From Candidatus Omnitrophota bacterium (GTDB taxonomy: Bacteria; Omnitrophota; Gorgyraeia; Duberdicusellales; 4484-171), in assembly GCA_016939345.1 (NCBI GenBank), contig JAFGHG010000094.1:1-6063 (forward strand): a stretch of DNA of 6,063 nucleotides. The letters are read 5' to 3'. Shown piece by piece: positions 1-5,296 of this stretch. The position numbers and the translations under genes were made by a program. A model generated the notes under the pieces. The model was not told where the DNA came from. It searched no databases and was given only the letters and a program-made list of their open reading frames with translations. The stretch's first letter is position 1, and every line of letters starts with the position of its first letter.

Positions 1-27
1 GAAACACGAACTTCGTTCTATTTCCCA

Positions 28-57
28 CCCGGAACTGATCTTTGATCTAGTTCCGGG
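28..57. repeat. Second strong inverted repeat downstream of spoVG
   Basis: CCCGGAACT (28-36) and AGTTCCGGG (49-57) form a perfect 9-bp stem. Inside it GATC-TTT-GATC can pair a further four bases past a one-base bulge, leaving a three-base loop. No U tract follows on either strand, so it is not a classical terminator. A short direct repeat CCGGGCA (53-59 and 63-69) overlaps its right arm. Together with the hairpin at 79-113 this makes bases 28-113 mostly palindromic, as in REP-like dispersed elements, or the structured leader of a gene beyond the window. I find no tRNA fold here. Confidence 0.6.
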
Positions 58-78
58 CACTACCGGGCAAAGAGATAA

Positions 79-113
79 ATCTCCGGCATAGATTTTAAAC
101 GTATGCCGGAGAT
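79..113 (-). terminator. Probable intrinsic terminator after spoVG
   Basis: A perfect 12-bp inverted repeat (ATCTCCGGCATA at 79-90 and TATGCCGGAGAT at 102-113) with an 11-base loop begins 30 nt after the spoVG stop. In the direction of transcription the hairpin is followed by TTTATCTCTTT, U-rich but interrupted, so termination may be incomplete. Position at the end of a long co-directional gene cluster supports a terminator; the weak U tract leaves open that it is a processing or mRNA-stabilising hairpin or part of a palindromic repeat. Confidence 0.55.
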
Positions 114-143
114 ACATAACCAAAATTTAAAAAGAGTGGTTTT

Positions 144-569
144 TTAGGCTGTTTCTTCTTTTTTCTCTGCCTTTTCATCAGCAGATACCGATTCCTGCCT
201 GGGAGAAGCCTTTTCTCTATGATAGGCGTCTAGAACCTTGCTCTGAAGATAGTCTCGAAATTCCTGATTTATAGGGTGTGCAAGGTCCTGATGAGTAGCC
301 TGTCGGTTTTCTTCAGTTTCCCGAGGAGAAGGAGGTAATTGTACGCCGCAGTGACCGCAGTACTGGCTTCCAACATCGCATTTCTTGCCGCAACGCTGAC
401 AGAACTGTTTCAGCTTGCGAGCCGGCATCGCGACAAATAAACCGTTGTTACCTTCAATAACCTTTATGTTTCTCACCACAAAAGAATTATCAAAAGTAAT
501 AGTTGCATAGGCTTTAAGACGTCTTCCCTCATTTTCCCGTAGAGAAACTCTGACTTCTGTGATCTCCAT
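144..569 (-). CDS. spoVG: SpoVG-family regulator with an inserted zinc ribbon
   Basis: SpoVG proteins are small DNA/RNA-binding regulators, found far beyond spore formers. The core is recognised by MEITEVRVSL (1-10), LKAYATITFDNSFVVRNIKV (18-37), EGNNGLFVAMPARK (39-52) and, after an interruption, DLAHPINQEFRDYLQSKVL (95-113). Usual family members are about 85-100 residues, with MPSRK running almost straight into DIAHPI. Here about 40 residues are inserted, holding C57-x2-C60 and C71-x2-C74, a zinc-ribbon pattern (RCGKKCDVGSQYCGHCG), with an extra C64, then a P/E/Q-rich linker. A charged tail rich in K and E (118-141) follows the core. The ribbon could add nucleic-acid or protein contacts; that is inference. 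It is the last visible gene of the operon, 71 nt after ispE, which recalls the Bacillus ispE-purR-yabJ-spoVG order. The ATG has a very strong Shine-Dalgarno. The symbol reflects family membership, not a role in sporulation. Confidence 0.92.
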   Translation of the reverse strand: MEITEVRVSLRENEGRRLKAYATITFDNSFVVRNIKVIEGNNGLFVAMPARKLKQFCQRCGKKCDVGSQYCGHCGVQLPPSPRETEENRQATHQDLAHPINQEFRDYLQSKVLDAYHREKASPRQESVSADEKAEKKEETA

Positions 570-577
570 AGATCCTA

Positions 578-585
578 CCTCCTTT
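578..585 (-). promoter_or_regulatory. Near-perfect Shine-Dalgarno of spoVG
   Basis: The minus strand reads AAAGGAGG, almost the full complement of the 16S rRNA 3' end, with eight bases between GGAGG and the ATG at 569. It is the strongest ribosome site in the window and sits in a 71-nt gap after ispE in which I see no convincing promoter. It suggests that spoVG is translated more strongly than its operon neighbours. Confidence 0.75.
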
Positions 586-640
586 TCAATAAAAATGCTT
601 TCCCTTATTCTTTGATGTCTTTCCTTTAAGCTGTATGGTT

Positions 641-1552
641 TTAAAATGTCTGCACTCTAAATAAAGACCATTTTTTTGGTATTATTTTTTTTATTCTACT
701 CAAAGAGCTCTCTGGGTCATGATAATTCTTTAAATCTATAGTGAAAAAAGCGCTTCCGCTGCCAGTCATAAAAGCTGAAATATTTTTTTCAAAGAATAGA
801 TTCCTGGCCTGAATAAAATCTTTGCTCACCAGACAGGCCCGCTCCTCTAATGCATTATAAATGTTATCTTTAAGTAAAGTAATGAGCCCTTTACCCAGGG
901 CGTATTGCAATATATTAGCATTATTAAAAATATTTGTCAATTTTGCTCTTTTACTACTGTATACATCTCTGGTAGATATACCGAAGCCCGGCCAGATTAT
1001 GTAATGCTGATAGGTTTTTTTTATCTTTAAATCCTCTACCAGCTCTCCCCTGCCTGAGAGCCGGGCAAACCTTGCTTGAGAAAGAAAAAAATTCACGTCA
1101 CTTCCTATATCCTGGCCAAACTCAAAGAGCTCTTTTTCCTCCAGTCTGAGCTTTAACAGCGCAAGGATACCTAAAATAACGCTTGCAGCGTTGGATGAAC
1201 CTCCGCCTAGGCCGGAACCAATAGGTATTTTTTTATTTAAGCTGATCTTAAATCCGTAAGGAATTGATAATTTACTTTTTAAAATTGAGGCTGCTTTATA
1301 ACAGAGGTTTCTCTTGCTGTTCAGGCTAATAATATTAGAAGATATGTCTATAGATTGGTTTTTGGTAAGTTCAATGGTCAGCCTGTCGAATAGAGAAACT
1401 CTTTCAACTATGCTCTCTATTCTGTGGTAGCCGCCCGGATACTTACCTGTAATATTTAGGTAAAGATTTATCTTGGCAGGACTTAAAACTTTAATCTTAC
1501 TGCCGAAGCAGCTTCTCCGCCTTTTGAGCAATACTATCAGCCGAGAGTCCAT
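641..1552 (-). CDS. ispE: 4-diphosphocytidyl-2-C-methyl-D-erythritol kinase
   Basis: IspE phosphorylates the 2-hydroxyl of CDP-methylerythritol with ATP in the MEP route to isoprenoids. It is a GHMP kinase: LSPAKINLYLNI (23-34, catalytic-site lysine K27), GGYHRIESI (40-48), the ATP loop PIGSGLGGGSSNAAS (110-124), the catalytic aspartate in DIGSDVNFFL (148-157, D152), ARLSGRGE (163-170) and the C-terminal FMTGSGSAFF (261-270). The start is uncertain. The ATG at 1552 overlaps tktC by 56 nt, lacks a clear Shine-Dalgarno and adds a basic 19-residue stretch that IspE proteins lack. Family alignment would begin at the isoleucine codon ATT at 1495-1493, one base after the tktC TAA, giving a protein starting (M)KVLSPAKINLYL of 284 residues, the normal length. 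No ATG, GTG or TTG lies near that point. The A+T content looks higher than in the transketolase genes. The ispE identity is secure even though the start is not. Confidence 0.93.
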   Translation of the reverse strand: MDSRLIVLLKRRRSCFGSKIKVLSPAKINLYLNITGKYPGGYHRIESIVERVSLFDRLTIELTKNQSIDISSNIISLNSKRNLCYKAASILKSKLSIPYGFKISLNKKIPIGSGLGGGSSNAASVILGILALLKLRLEEKELFEFGQDIGSDVNFFLSQARFARLSGRGELVEDLKIKKTYQHYIIWPGFGISTRDVYSSKRAKLTNIFNNANILQYALGKGLITLLKDNIYNALEERACLVSKDFIQARNLFFEKNISAFMTGSGSAFFTIDLKNYHDPESSLSRIKKIIPKKWSLFRVQTF

Positions 1553-2426
1553 AATAATCTAATAATTCTCTGGGTGAACCGGACTGCCCAAACCTGTCGT
1601 CAATACCCACACAATCCACTAAAACCGGACAGTTGCGTACCAGCACTTCAGCCACAGCTGAAAACAATCCTCCGGTGACCTGGTGCTCTTCGCAAACAAG
1701 TATTCTTTTATACTTCTGGGCAATCTCTATTAATAGCTCTCTGTCTATTGGCTTAATAGTAGGCATGTTATATACAGCTGCTGAGATATTTTTTTTCTTC
1801 AGCTCTTTGAAGGCTTTTAGGGCTTCACCAACCAGAATGCCGCAGGATATAATAGCCAAGTCTTTTCCTTCTTCAAGTATATAACCTTTACCTAGGGTAA
1901 AGCCCTTTCTCTGGGTCAAGGTATCTACCTTGGACCTTCCTAAACGGATATAGAAAGGTCCCTGGTTTTTATATGCTGCCAGTACTGCATCTTTTGCTTC
2001 AAGAGCATCAGCCGGCACGATCACCCGCATATTCGGTATAGCCCGCATTATATTAATATCCTCTATTGCCTGATGTGATGCTCCGTCTTCGCCGACAGTT
2101 ACGCCGCCGTGAGTGGCAACAATCTTAACGTTAAGGTTATTGTAACAAATAGAATTACGCACCTGGTCTAGTGCTCTGGCGCTTGCAAACATGGCAAAAG
2201 TAGAAGCAAATACTATCTTCCTGCTGCTGGCAAGACCTGCTGCTGTTGCAAGCATATTCTGTTCAGCAACGCCAAAATTAAAAAAACGCTCGGGGAACTC
2301 TTTGGCAAAAATGGCTGTCCGGGTAGAACCTGAAAGGTCAGCATCTAAAACAACTATCCGGGGATCATCCTTGCCTAACTCCACTAAAGTCTTACCGTAA
2401 ATATCGCGGGCATATAATTGTTCCAT
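1497..2426 (-). CDS. tktC: Transketolase, C-terminal subunit
   Basis: The 309-residue partner of the upstream N subunit; together they form the heterotetrameric transketolase. It holds the Pyr domain, with FGVAEQNMLATAAGLA (51-66) carrying the conserved glutamate E55 that activates thiamine diphosphate, then FASTFAMFASARALDQVRN (73-91) and GGVTVGEDGASHQAIEDI (107-124). The C-terminal transketolase domain follows, with CEEHQVTGGLFSAVAE (245-260) and GIDDRFGQSGSPRELL (274-289). The GEDGASHQ motif favours transketolase over the related DXS and over pyruvate dehydrogenase beta subunits. The ATG has a GGAG Shine-Dalgarno seven bases upstream, in the 33-nt gap after the N subunit. The products ribose 5-phosphate and glyceraldehyde 3-phosphate feed PRPP (used by HisG) and the MEP pathway (which includes IspE), a plausible but unproven reason for the clustering. 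Confidence 0.95.
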   Translation of the reverse strand: MEQLYARDIYGKTLVELGKDDPRIVVLDADLSGSTRTAIFAKEFPERFFNFGVAEQNMLATAAGLASSRKIVFASTFAMFASARALDQVRNSICYNNLNVKIVATHGGVTVGEDGASHQAIEDINIMRAIPNMRVIVPADALEAKDAVLAAYKNQGPFYIRLGRSKVDTLTQRKGFTLGKGYILEEGKDLAIISCGILVGEALKAFKELKKKNISAAVYNMPTIKPIDRELLIEIAQKYKRILVCEEHQVTGGLFSAVAEVLVRNCPVLVDCVGIDDRFGQSGSPRELLDYYGLSADSIAQKAEKLLRQ

Positions 2427-2459
2427 CCGTAGACTCCGGTATTTAATTCAGAAAACTTT

Positions 2460-3299
2460 CTACAGCAAGTCTTCCTCTTTAGATATATCCTCTAATTCCC
2501 TTAATGCTATCTCTTTTTCTTTTTCGTTGGGGGCTCTTCCATGAAAATCAACTACATGCTCCATAAAGGATACCCCTTTGCCCTTTACCGTATGAGCTAT
2601 GATTATCGTGGGTTTGAATTTAACTGTTTTGGCCTCGGCAAATGCCTCCAGCAATTCGTGGATATTATGGCCGTCGCACTGGTGAACATGCCAGCCAAAA
2701 GCTTCCCATTTATTTACCAGAGGTTCTAAATTCATTATTTCCTCTGTTCTTCCGTCTATTTGAAAACAGTTATAATCTATGATCGCGCATAGATTGTCTA
2801 ATTTAAAATGGGCCGCAGCCATAGCTGCTTCCCAGATATTGCCTTCCTGTATCTCTCCATCACCCATCAGGCAGTAAACCCTTGAACTTCTCTTATCGAG
2901 CCTGCCGGCTAAAGCCATTCCCAAGGCAACCGAAAGACCCTGGCCGAGAGAACCGCTGGCTACTTCAATTCCAGGAGTCCTCTTATCCGGATGTCCTTGT
3001 AAAAATGAGCCAAGTTTCCTTAAATTCATCAACTCTTCCTGGGGGAAATATCCGCAAATGCTTAAAGCTGCATAAACAGCCGGACAGCAGTGGCCTTTAG
3101 AAAGATGGAAACGGTCACGATCCGGCATCTTAGGCTCCTTGGGATCATGTTTCATCTCATGAAAAAATAAACAGGTTATTATTTCGGTCGATGAAAGCGA
3201 TCCGCCCGGATGGCCGCTCTTAGCTTCGGCAAGCATCTCGATTATCAGCTTCCTAATTAAAGTTGCTTTCTTTTTTAGGTCCTGTATCCGTTGCGTCAT
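2460..3299 (-). CDS. tktN: Transketolase, N-terminal (thiamine diphosphate-binding) subunit
   Basis: This 279-residue subunit carries the pyrimidine/diphosphate half of transketolase, which moves two-carbon units between ketose and aldose phosphates in the non-oxidative pentose phosphate pathway. Motifs in order: AKSGHPGGSLSSTE (26-39), FHLSKGH (64-70), GHPD (102-105), ASGSLGQGLSVALGMA (114-129), and the ThDP/Mg-binding GDGEIQEGNIWEAA (146-159) closing with IIDYN (173-177). VKGKGVSFME (238-247) is also typical. Full-length transketolases are about 620-670 residues in one chain; here the two halves are separate, as in archaea, Clostridia and Thermotogae, and the partner follows 33 nt downstream. 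The arrangement as two genes is natural and not a frameshift, because each has its own start and ribosome site and the gap between them has the stop of one and the Shine-Dalgarno of the other. The gene symbol is descriptive. Confidence 0.95.
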   Translation of the reverse strand: MTQRIQDLKKKATLIRKLIIEMLAEAKSGHPGGSLSSTEIITCLFFHEMKHDPKEPKMPDRDRFHLSKGHCCPAVYAALSICGYFPQEELMNLRKLGSFLQGHPDKRTPGIEVASGSLGQGLSVALGMALAGRLDKRSSRVYCLMGDGEIQEGNIWEAAMAAAHFKLDNLCAIIDYNCFQIDGRTEEIMNLEPLVNKWEAFGWHVHQCDGHNIHELLEAFAEAKTVKFKPTIIIAHTVKGKGVSFMEHVVDFHGRAPNEKEKEIALRELEDISKEEDLL

Positions 3300-4239
3300 G
3301 TTCCTCCAGACGTAATTTCAAATCCTGACTTTCAGGAAAATCCTCTATACCCTTTTTATAAAACTCTATGGCTTTGGCTTTGTCGCCTATCTTAAGAAAA
3401 ACGTCCCCGAGATGTGCGTATATGTCAGGGTCTTTAACAAAGGTTATAGCCTCCTGAAGATATTTCAAGGCTTTAGCTAAATCTCCTTTTTTGTAGTAAA
3501 CCCAGCCTAAACTGTCAAGGTAGGCTCCGTTCTGGGGTTCAATTGAAAGAGCCTTTTTTATCATCCCTTCGGCCTCATCAAGCTTTAGGCCCTGCTCAGC
3601 GTAAGTATAACCCAAAGAATTAAGAATGGGTGCGTGCTCGGGATTTATTGCCAATCCTTTTTTCCAGGTATCGATCGCTTTTTCAACTTTGCTTGTCTCG
3701 CTGTAAAAATAACCTAACCAGAAATAAGCATCAACATAATCCGGCTTTTGTTCTATTATTTTTTCATAGATGTCTATAGCCTGGCTTTGATGTTCCTTGA
3801 AAAAATAAAATTGACCCAGATATTCCGATATCCCGATATCCTCAGGCTTCAGTTCGTGAGCTTTTGTGAGCAGATATTCGTATTCTTTTTCAAGCTCCTT
3901 ATCTTTTTTGGAGTAAGAATAGATAAAGATAAGGGCCAGTGATATCTCAAGATTTTCAGGATCAATTTTTTTTGCTTCTAATAGTATCTTTTCAGCTTCA
4001 TCTGTCCGCCCCAGCCTTACAAGGACTGTTGCCATCTTCAATCGGGTATGGACTGACTCAGGATCTTTTCGCTTTGCTTTTTCAAGCTGATCCAGGCCAT
4101 TTTCAAATTCGCCTTTCTGTAGATGAAAAAGCCCCTTTAGGTAATAACTGTAGAGGTTGGCAGGAAATCCTTGGCTGCCCGCAAAAGAGAAGGGTGAGAA
4201 AATAAGGAGAAAAACAATAACAATAAGAAAAGTCCTCAT
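3253..4239 (-). CDS. Exported tetratricopeptide-repeat (TPR) protein
   Basis: A 328-residue protein with an N-terminal signal peptide (R2, hydrophobic core 4-14, probable type I cleavage after FSFA at residue 20; no lipobox cysteine), so it should sit in the periplasm or be secreted. The mature part is almost wholly TPR helix pairs, about seven repeats over residues 27-310. The clearest are YFWLGYFYSETSKVEKAIDTW (from 172), the pair LNSLGYTYAEQG...LDEAE (207-224) and AYLDSLGWVYYKKGDLAKAL (239-258), and YAHLGDVFLKIGDKAKAIEFY (274-294). The LNSLGY/AYLDSLGWVYY pair is typical of envelope-associated TPR proteins in Gram-negative bacteria. TPR domains bind other proteins; the partner cannot be told from sequence. 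No good Shine-Dalgarno precedes the ATG, and an in-frame stop at 4248-4246 rules out an upstream start, so translation is probably coupled to the preceding peptide gene. Its 3' end overlaps the next gene by 47 nt and encodes a polar tail rich in D, T, K and N. Confidence 0.88.
   Translation of the reverse strand: MRTFLIVIVFLLIFSPFSFAGSQGFPANLYSYYLKGLFHLQKGEFENGLDQLEKAKRKDPESVHTRLKMATVLVRLGRTDEAEKILLEAKKIDPENLEISLALIFIYSYSKKDKELEKEYEYLLTKAHELKPEDIGISEYLGQFYFFKEHQSQAIDIYEKIIEQKPDYVDAYFWLGYFYSETSKVEKAIDTWKKGLAINPEHAPILNSLGYTYAEQGLKLDEAEGMIKKALSIEPQNGAYLDSLGWVYYKKGDLAKALKYLQEAITFVKDPDIYAHLGDVFLKIGDKAKAIEFYKKGIEDFPESQDLKLRLEEHDATDTGPKKESNFN
3303..3307 (-). promoter_or_regulatory. Shine-Dalgarno of the transketolase N subunit inside the TPR gene
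   Basis: GGAGG on the minus strand lies only three bases before the ATG at 3299, closer than the usual five to nine, and is itself part of the TPR coding sequence. It nevertheless fixes the start: the resulting N-terminus matches the family, and the next in-frame ATG would remove conserved sequence. Confidence 0.55.
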
Positions 4240-4245
4240 TGATGA

Positions 4246-4335
4246 TTATTTAGACTTATGTCTTTGTTGTTTTCTTCTTTTTTTGAACCAGTGTCTTTTG
4301 ACTTTTTTTAGCTTTCTCTTTTTTCCGCAAGGCAT
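4246..4335 (-). CDS. 29-residue very basic peptide, candidate small ribosomal protein
   Basis: The frame starts ATG at 4335 and stops TAA at 4246, giving 29 residues: it begins MPCGKKRKLKK, has a central HWF, continues KKRRK and ends RHKSK. Eleven lysines and five arginines make 16 of 29 residues basic, with two histidines besides, and there is no acidic residue. An AAGGA ribosome site lies seven bases upstream. It fills the space between hisG (13 nt away) and the TPR gene (6 nt away), so it is co-transcribed. From memory it lines up position for position with a 29-residue family annotated in Bacteroidota and others, starting MPxGKKRK and ending RHKKK, and resembles tiny ribosomal proteins of the AURKAIP1/COX24 or THX type. 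That comparison is recall, not a search. Binding to rRNA is inferred from composition. The chance that it is just low-complexity A-rich DNA is reduced by the ribosome site, the tight fit and the family-like ends. Confidence 0.72.
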   Translation of the reverse strand: MPCGKKRKLKKVKRHWFKKRRKQQRHKSK

Positions 4336-4342
4336 TTATATT

Positions 4343-4349
4343 TCCTTCT
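4343..4349 (-). promoter_or_regulatory. Shine-Dalgarno of the 29-codon basic peptide gene
   Basis: The minus strand reads AGAAGGA here, with the AAGGA core ending seven bases before the ATG at 4335. It touches the hisG TAA (4351-4349). A well-spaced ribosome site in the 109-nt gap between hisG and the TPR gene is the main reason to treat the tiny reading frame as a translated gene. Confidence 0.7.
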
Positions 4350-5224
4350 TAATAAATAACCTTATTCAAGGGATATTCGATAATCCCCTGGGCACCGTTT
4401 TCTTTAAGGAGGGGCAGCAACCGGCGCACCTCCTTTTCCTCTACTATCACCTCTATGGCAATCCAGCCTTTGATGGTCAATGAAGAAATGGTCGGTTTTT
4501 TTAATGCTGGCAAAATGGAGATTATTTTTTTTAAATCCTCTTCTTTGAGATTTAATTTTAATCCTACCTTATCCCTGGCTTCAAGAGCGCCCTGGAGCAG
4601 TAAAAGAATATGCTCCATCTTTTTTTTCTTCCATTTGTCTTTGAGCGAGACTTTGTTAGCGATGAATTTTGTGGTCGAATGACAAATCGTAGCTATTTCC
4701 CTCAATCCGTTAGCCTTTAAGCTCTCGCCTGTTTCTGTAAGCTCGGTAATTGCATCTACTAATCCGGACTTAACCTTTACTTCAGTTGCCCCCCAGCTGA
4801 ATTCCACGTCAACATCGATTTTTTTGTCTTTAAAATAACGTTTTGTATACTGCAGTAGCTCAGTGGCTATTCTTTTTCCCTTTAAGTCGCCTGGCTTGGT
4901 TATTTTAGAATCATTTCTTACTGCTATAACCCAACGCACTGGATTGAGGGTCCTTTTTGCATACATCAGCTCTGACAGCCTGATAACATCAGAATTGTTC
5001 TCGAGTATCCAGTCTTCTCCGGTTATGCCGCAGTCTAAAACACCTTCTTCTACATAGCGCGACATCTCCTGAGCCCTGATCAAAACAACTTTTATCTCCT
5101 CATCGTCAATTGTAGGGAAATAAGACCTGGCACTCAGGTAAATATTAAAACCTGCCATACGGAAAATTTCTATGGTTTTATCCTGCAGGCTTCCTTTTGG
5201 TATGCCTAATTTTAATATTTTCAT
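4349..5224 (-). CDS. hisG: ATP phosphoribosyltransferase, long form (HisG_L)
   Basis: HisG catalyses the first step of histidine synthesis in the cytoplasm, joining ATP and PRPP to give N1-(5-phosphoribosyl)-ATP and pyrophosphate. The 291-residue length and two-part architecture identify the long form. The catalytic periplasmic-binding-protein-like lobes start with LKLGIPKGSLQDKTIEIF (residues 4-21) and contain VEEGVLDCGITGEDW (58-72), KGKRIATE (115-122) and the PRPP-binding loop VDAITELTETGESL (156-169). A C-terminal ACT-like regulatory domain covers about residues 215-291, including TIKGWIAIEVIVEEKEV and NGAQGIIEYP. Long-form enzymes bind histidine through this domain and need no HisZ, so feedback inhibition is expected. 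The ATG is supported by an AGGAG Shine-Dalgarno (5238-5234) nine bases upstream. It is the first gene after the promoter at 5260-5288, and no other his gene is visible, so hisG is split from any his operon here. Confidence 0.96.
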   Translation of the reverse strand: MKILKLGIPKGSLQDKTIEIFRMAGFNIYLSARSYFPTIDDEEIKVVLIRAQEMSRYVEEGVLDCGITGEDWILENNSDVIRLSELMYAKRTLNPVRWVIAVRNDSKITKPGDLKGKRIATELLQYTKRYFKDKKIDVDVEFSWGATEVKVKSGLVDAITELTETGESLKANGLREIATICHSTTKFIANKVSLKDKWKKKKMEHILLLLQGALEARDKVGLKLNLKEEDLKKIISILPALKKPTISSLTIKGWIAIEVIVEEKEVRRLLPLLKENGAQGIIEYPLNKVIY

Positions 5225-5259
5225 GTTTTTTGACTCCTATTCCCCATAAAAGAGAGTAA

Positions 5260-5288
5260 ATTATACAATGAGGGAGAAAAAAAGTAAA
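5260..5288 (-). promoter_or_regulatory. Sigma-70-type promoter for the hisG operon
   Basis: On the minus strand a -35 box TTTACT (5288-5283; four of six match TTGACA) is followed after exactly 17 bp by a perfect -10 box TATAAT (5265-5260). It sits in the 72-nt gap between the glycosyltransferase stop and the hisG ATG. Transcription would be expected to start near 5253, leaving an untranslated leader of only about 28 nt. That is too short for a histidine leader peptide, attenuator or T-box, so control by attenuation is unlikely at this site. The -10 match and spacing are seen directly; activity is inferred. Confidence 0.7.
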
Positions 5289-5296
5289 GCAAAATA

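Noticed and set aside
2..91. Plus-strand open stretch reading into the window and ending TAG at 89-91
   Set aside because: About 29 codons starting outside the window, dominated by the inverted repeats; such translations are common artefacts of palindromic repeats. It cannot be excluded as the tail of a convergent gene, but nothing supports it.
1..117. Minus-strand reading frame from an ATG at 117, open to the window edge
   Set aside because: The 39 codons resemble no family I know, there is no ribosome site, and the frame runs straight through both palindromes, which are better explained as non-coding structure.
118..145. Plus-strand hairpin AACCA/TGGTT followed by TTTT as a terminator for a convergent gene
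   Set aside because: Only a five-base A/T-rich stem with a 14-base loop, partly inside the spoVG stop region, and there is no plus-strand gene for it to serve.
2427..2459. Frameshift or pseudogene splitting a single transketolase
   Set aside because: Both halves are complete domains of normal subunit size, with separate start codons and ribosome sites. Split transketolases are a known natural arrangement.
3939..4205. 88-codon plus-strand frame antisense to the TPR gene
   Set aside because: Mirror of TPR coding sequence with no family resemblance. The same holds for the plus-strand frames at 1633-1884, 2191-2400, 2882-3100 and 5369-5602.
4157..4483. 108-codon plus-strand frame antisense to the TPR start, the basic peptide gene and the hisG end
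   Set aside because: It crosses three well-supported minus-strand genes and its F/L-rich product is what the complement of K/E-rich coding sequence gives. No ribosome site or family match.
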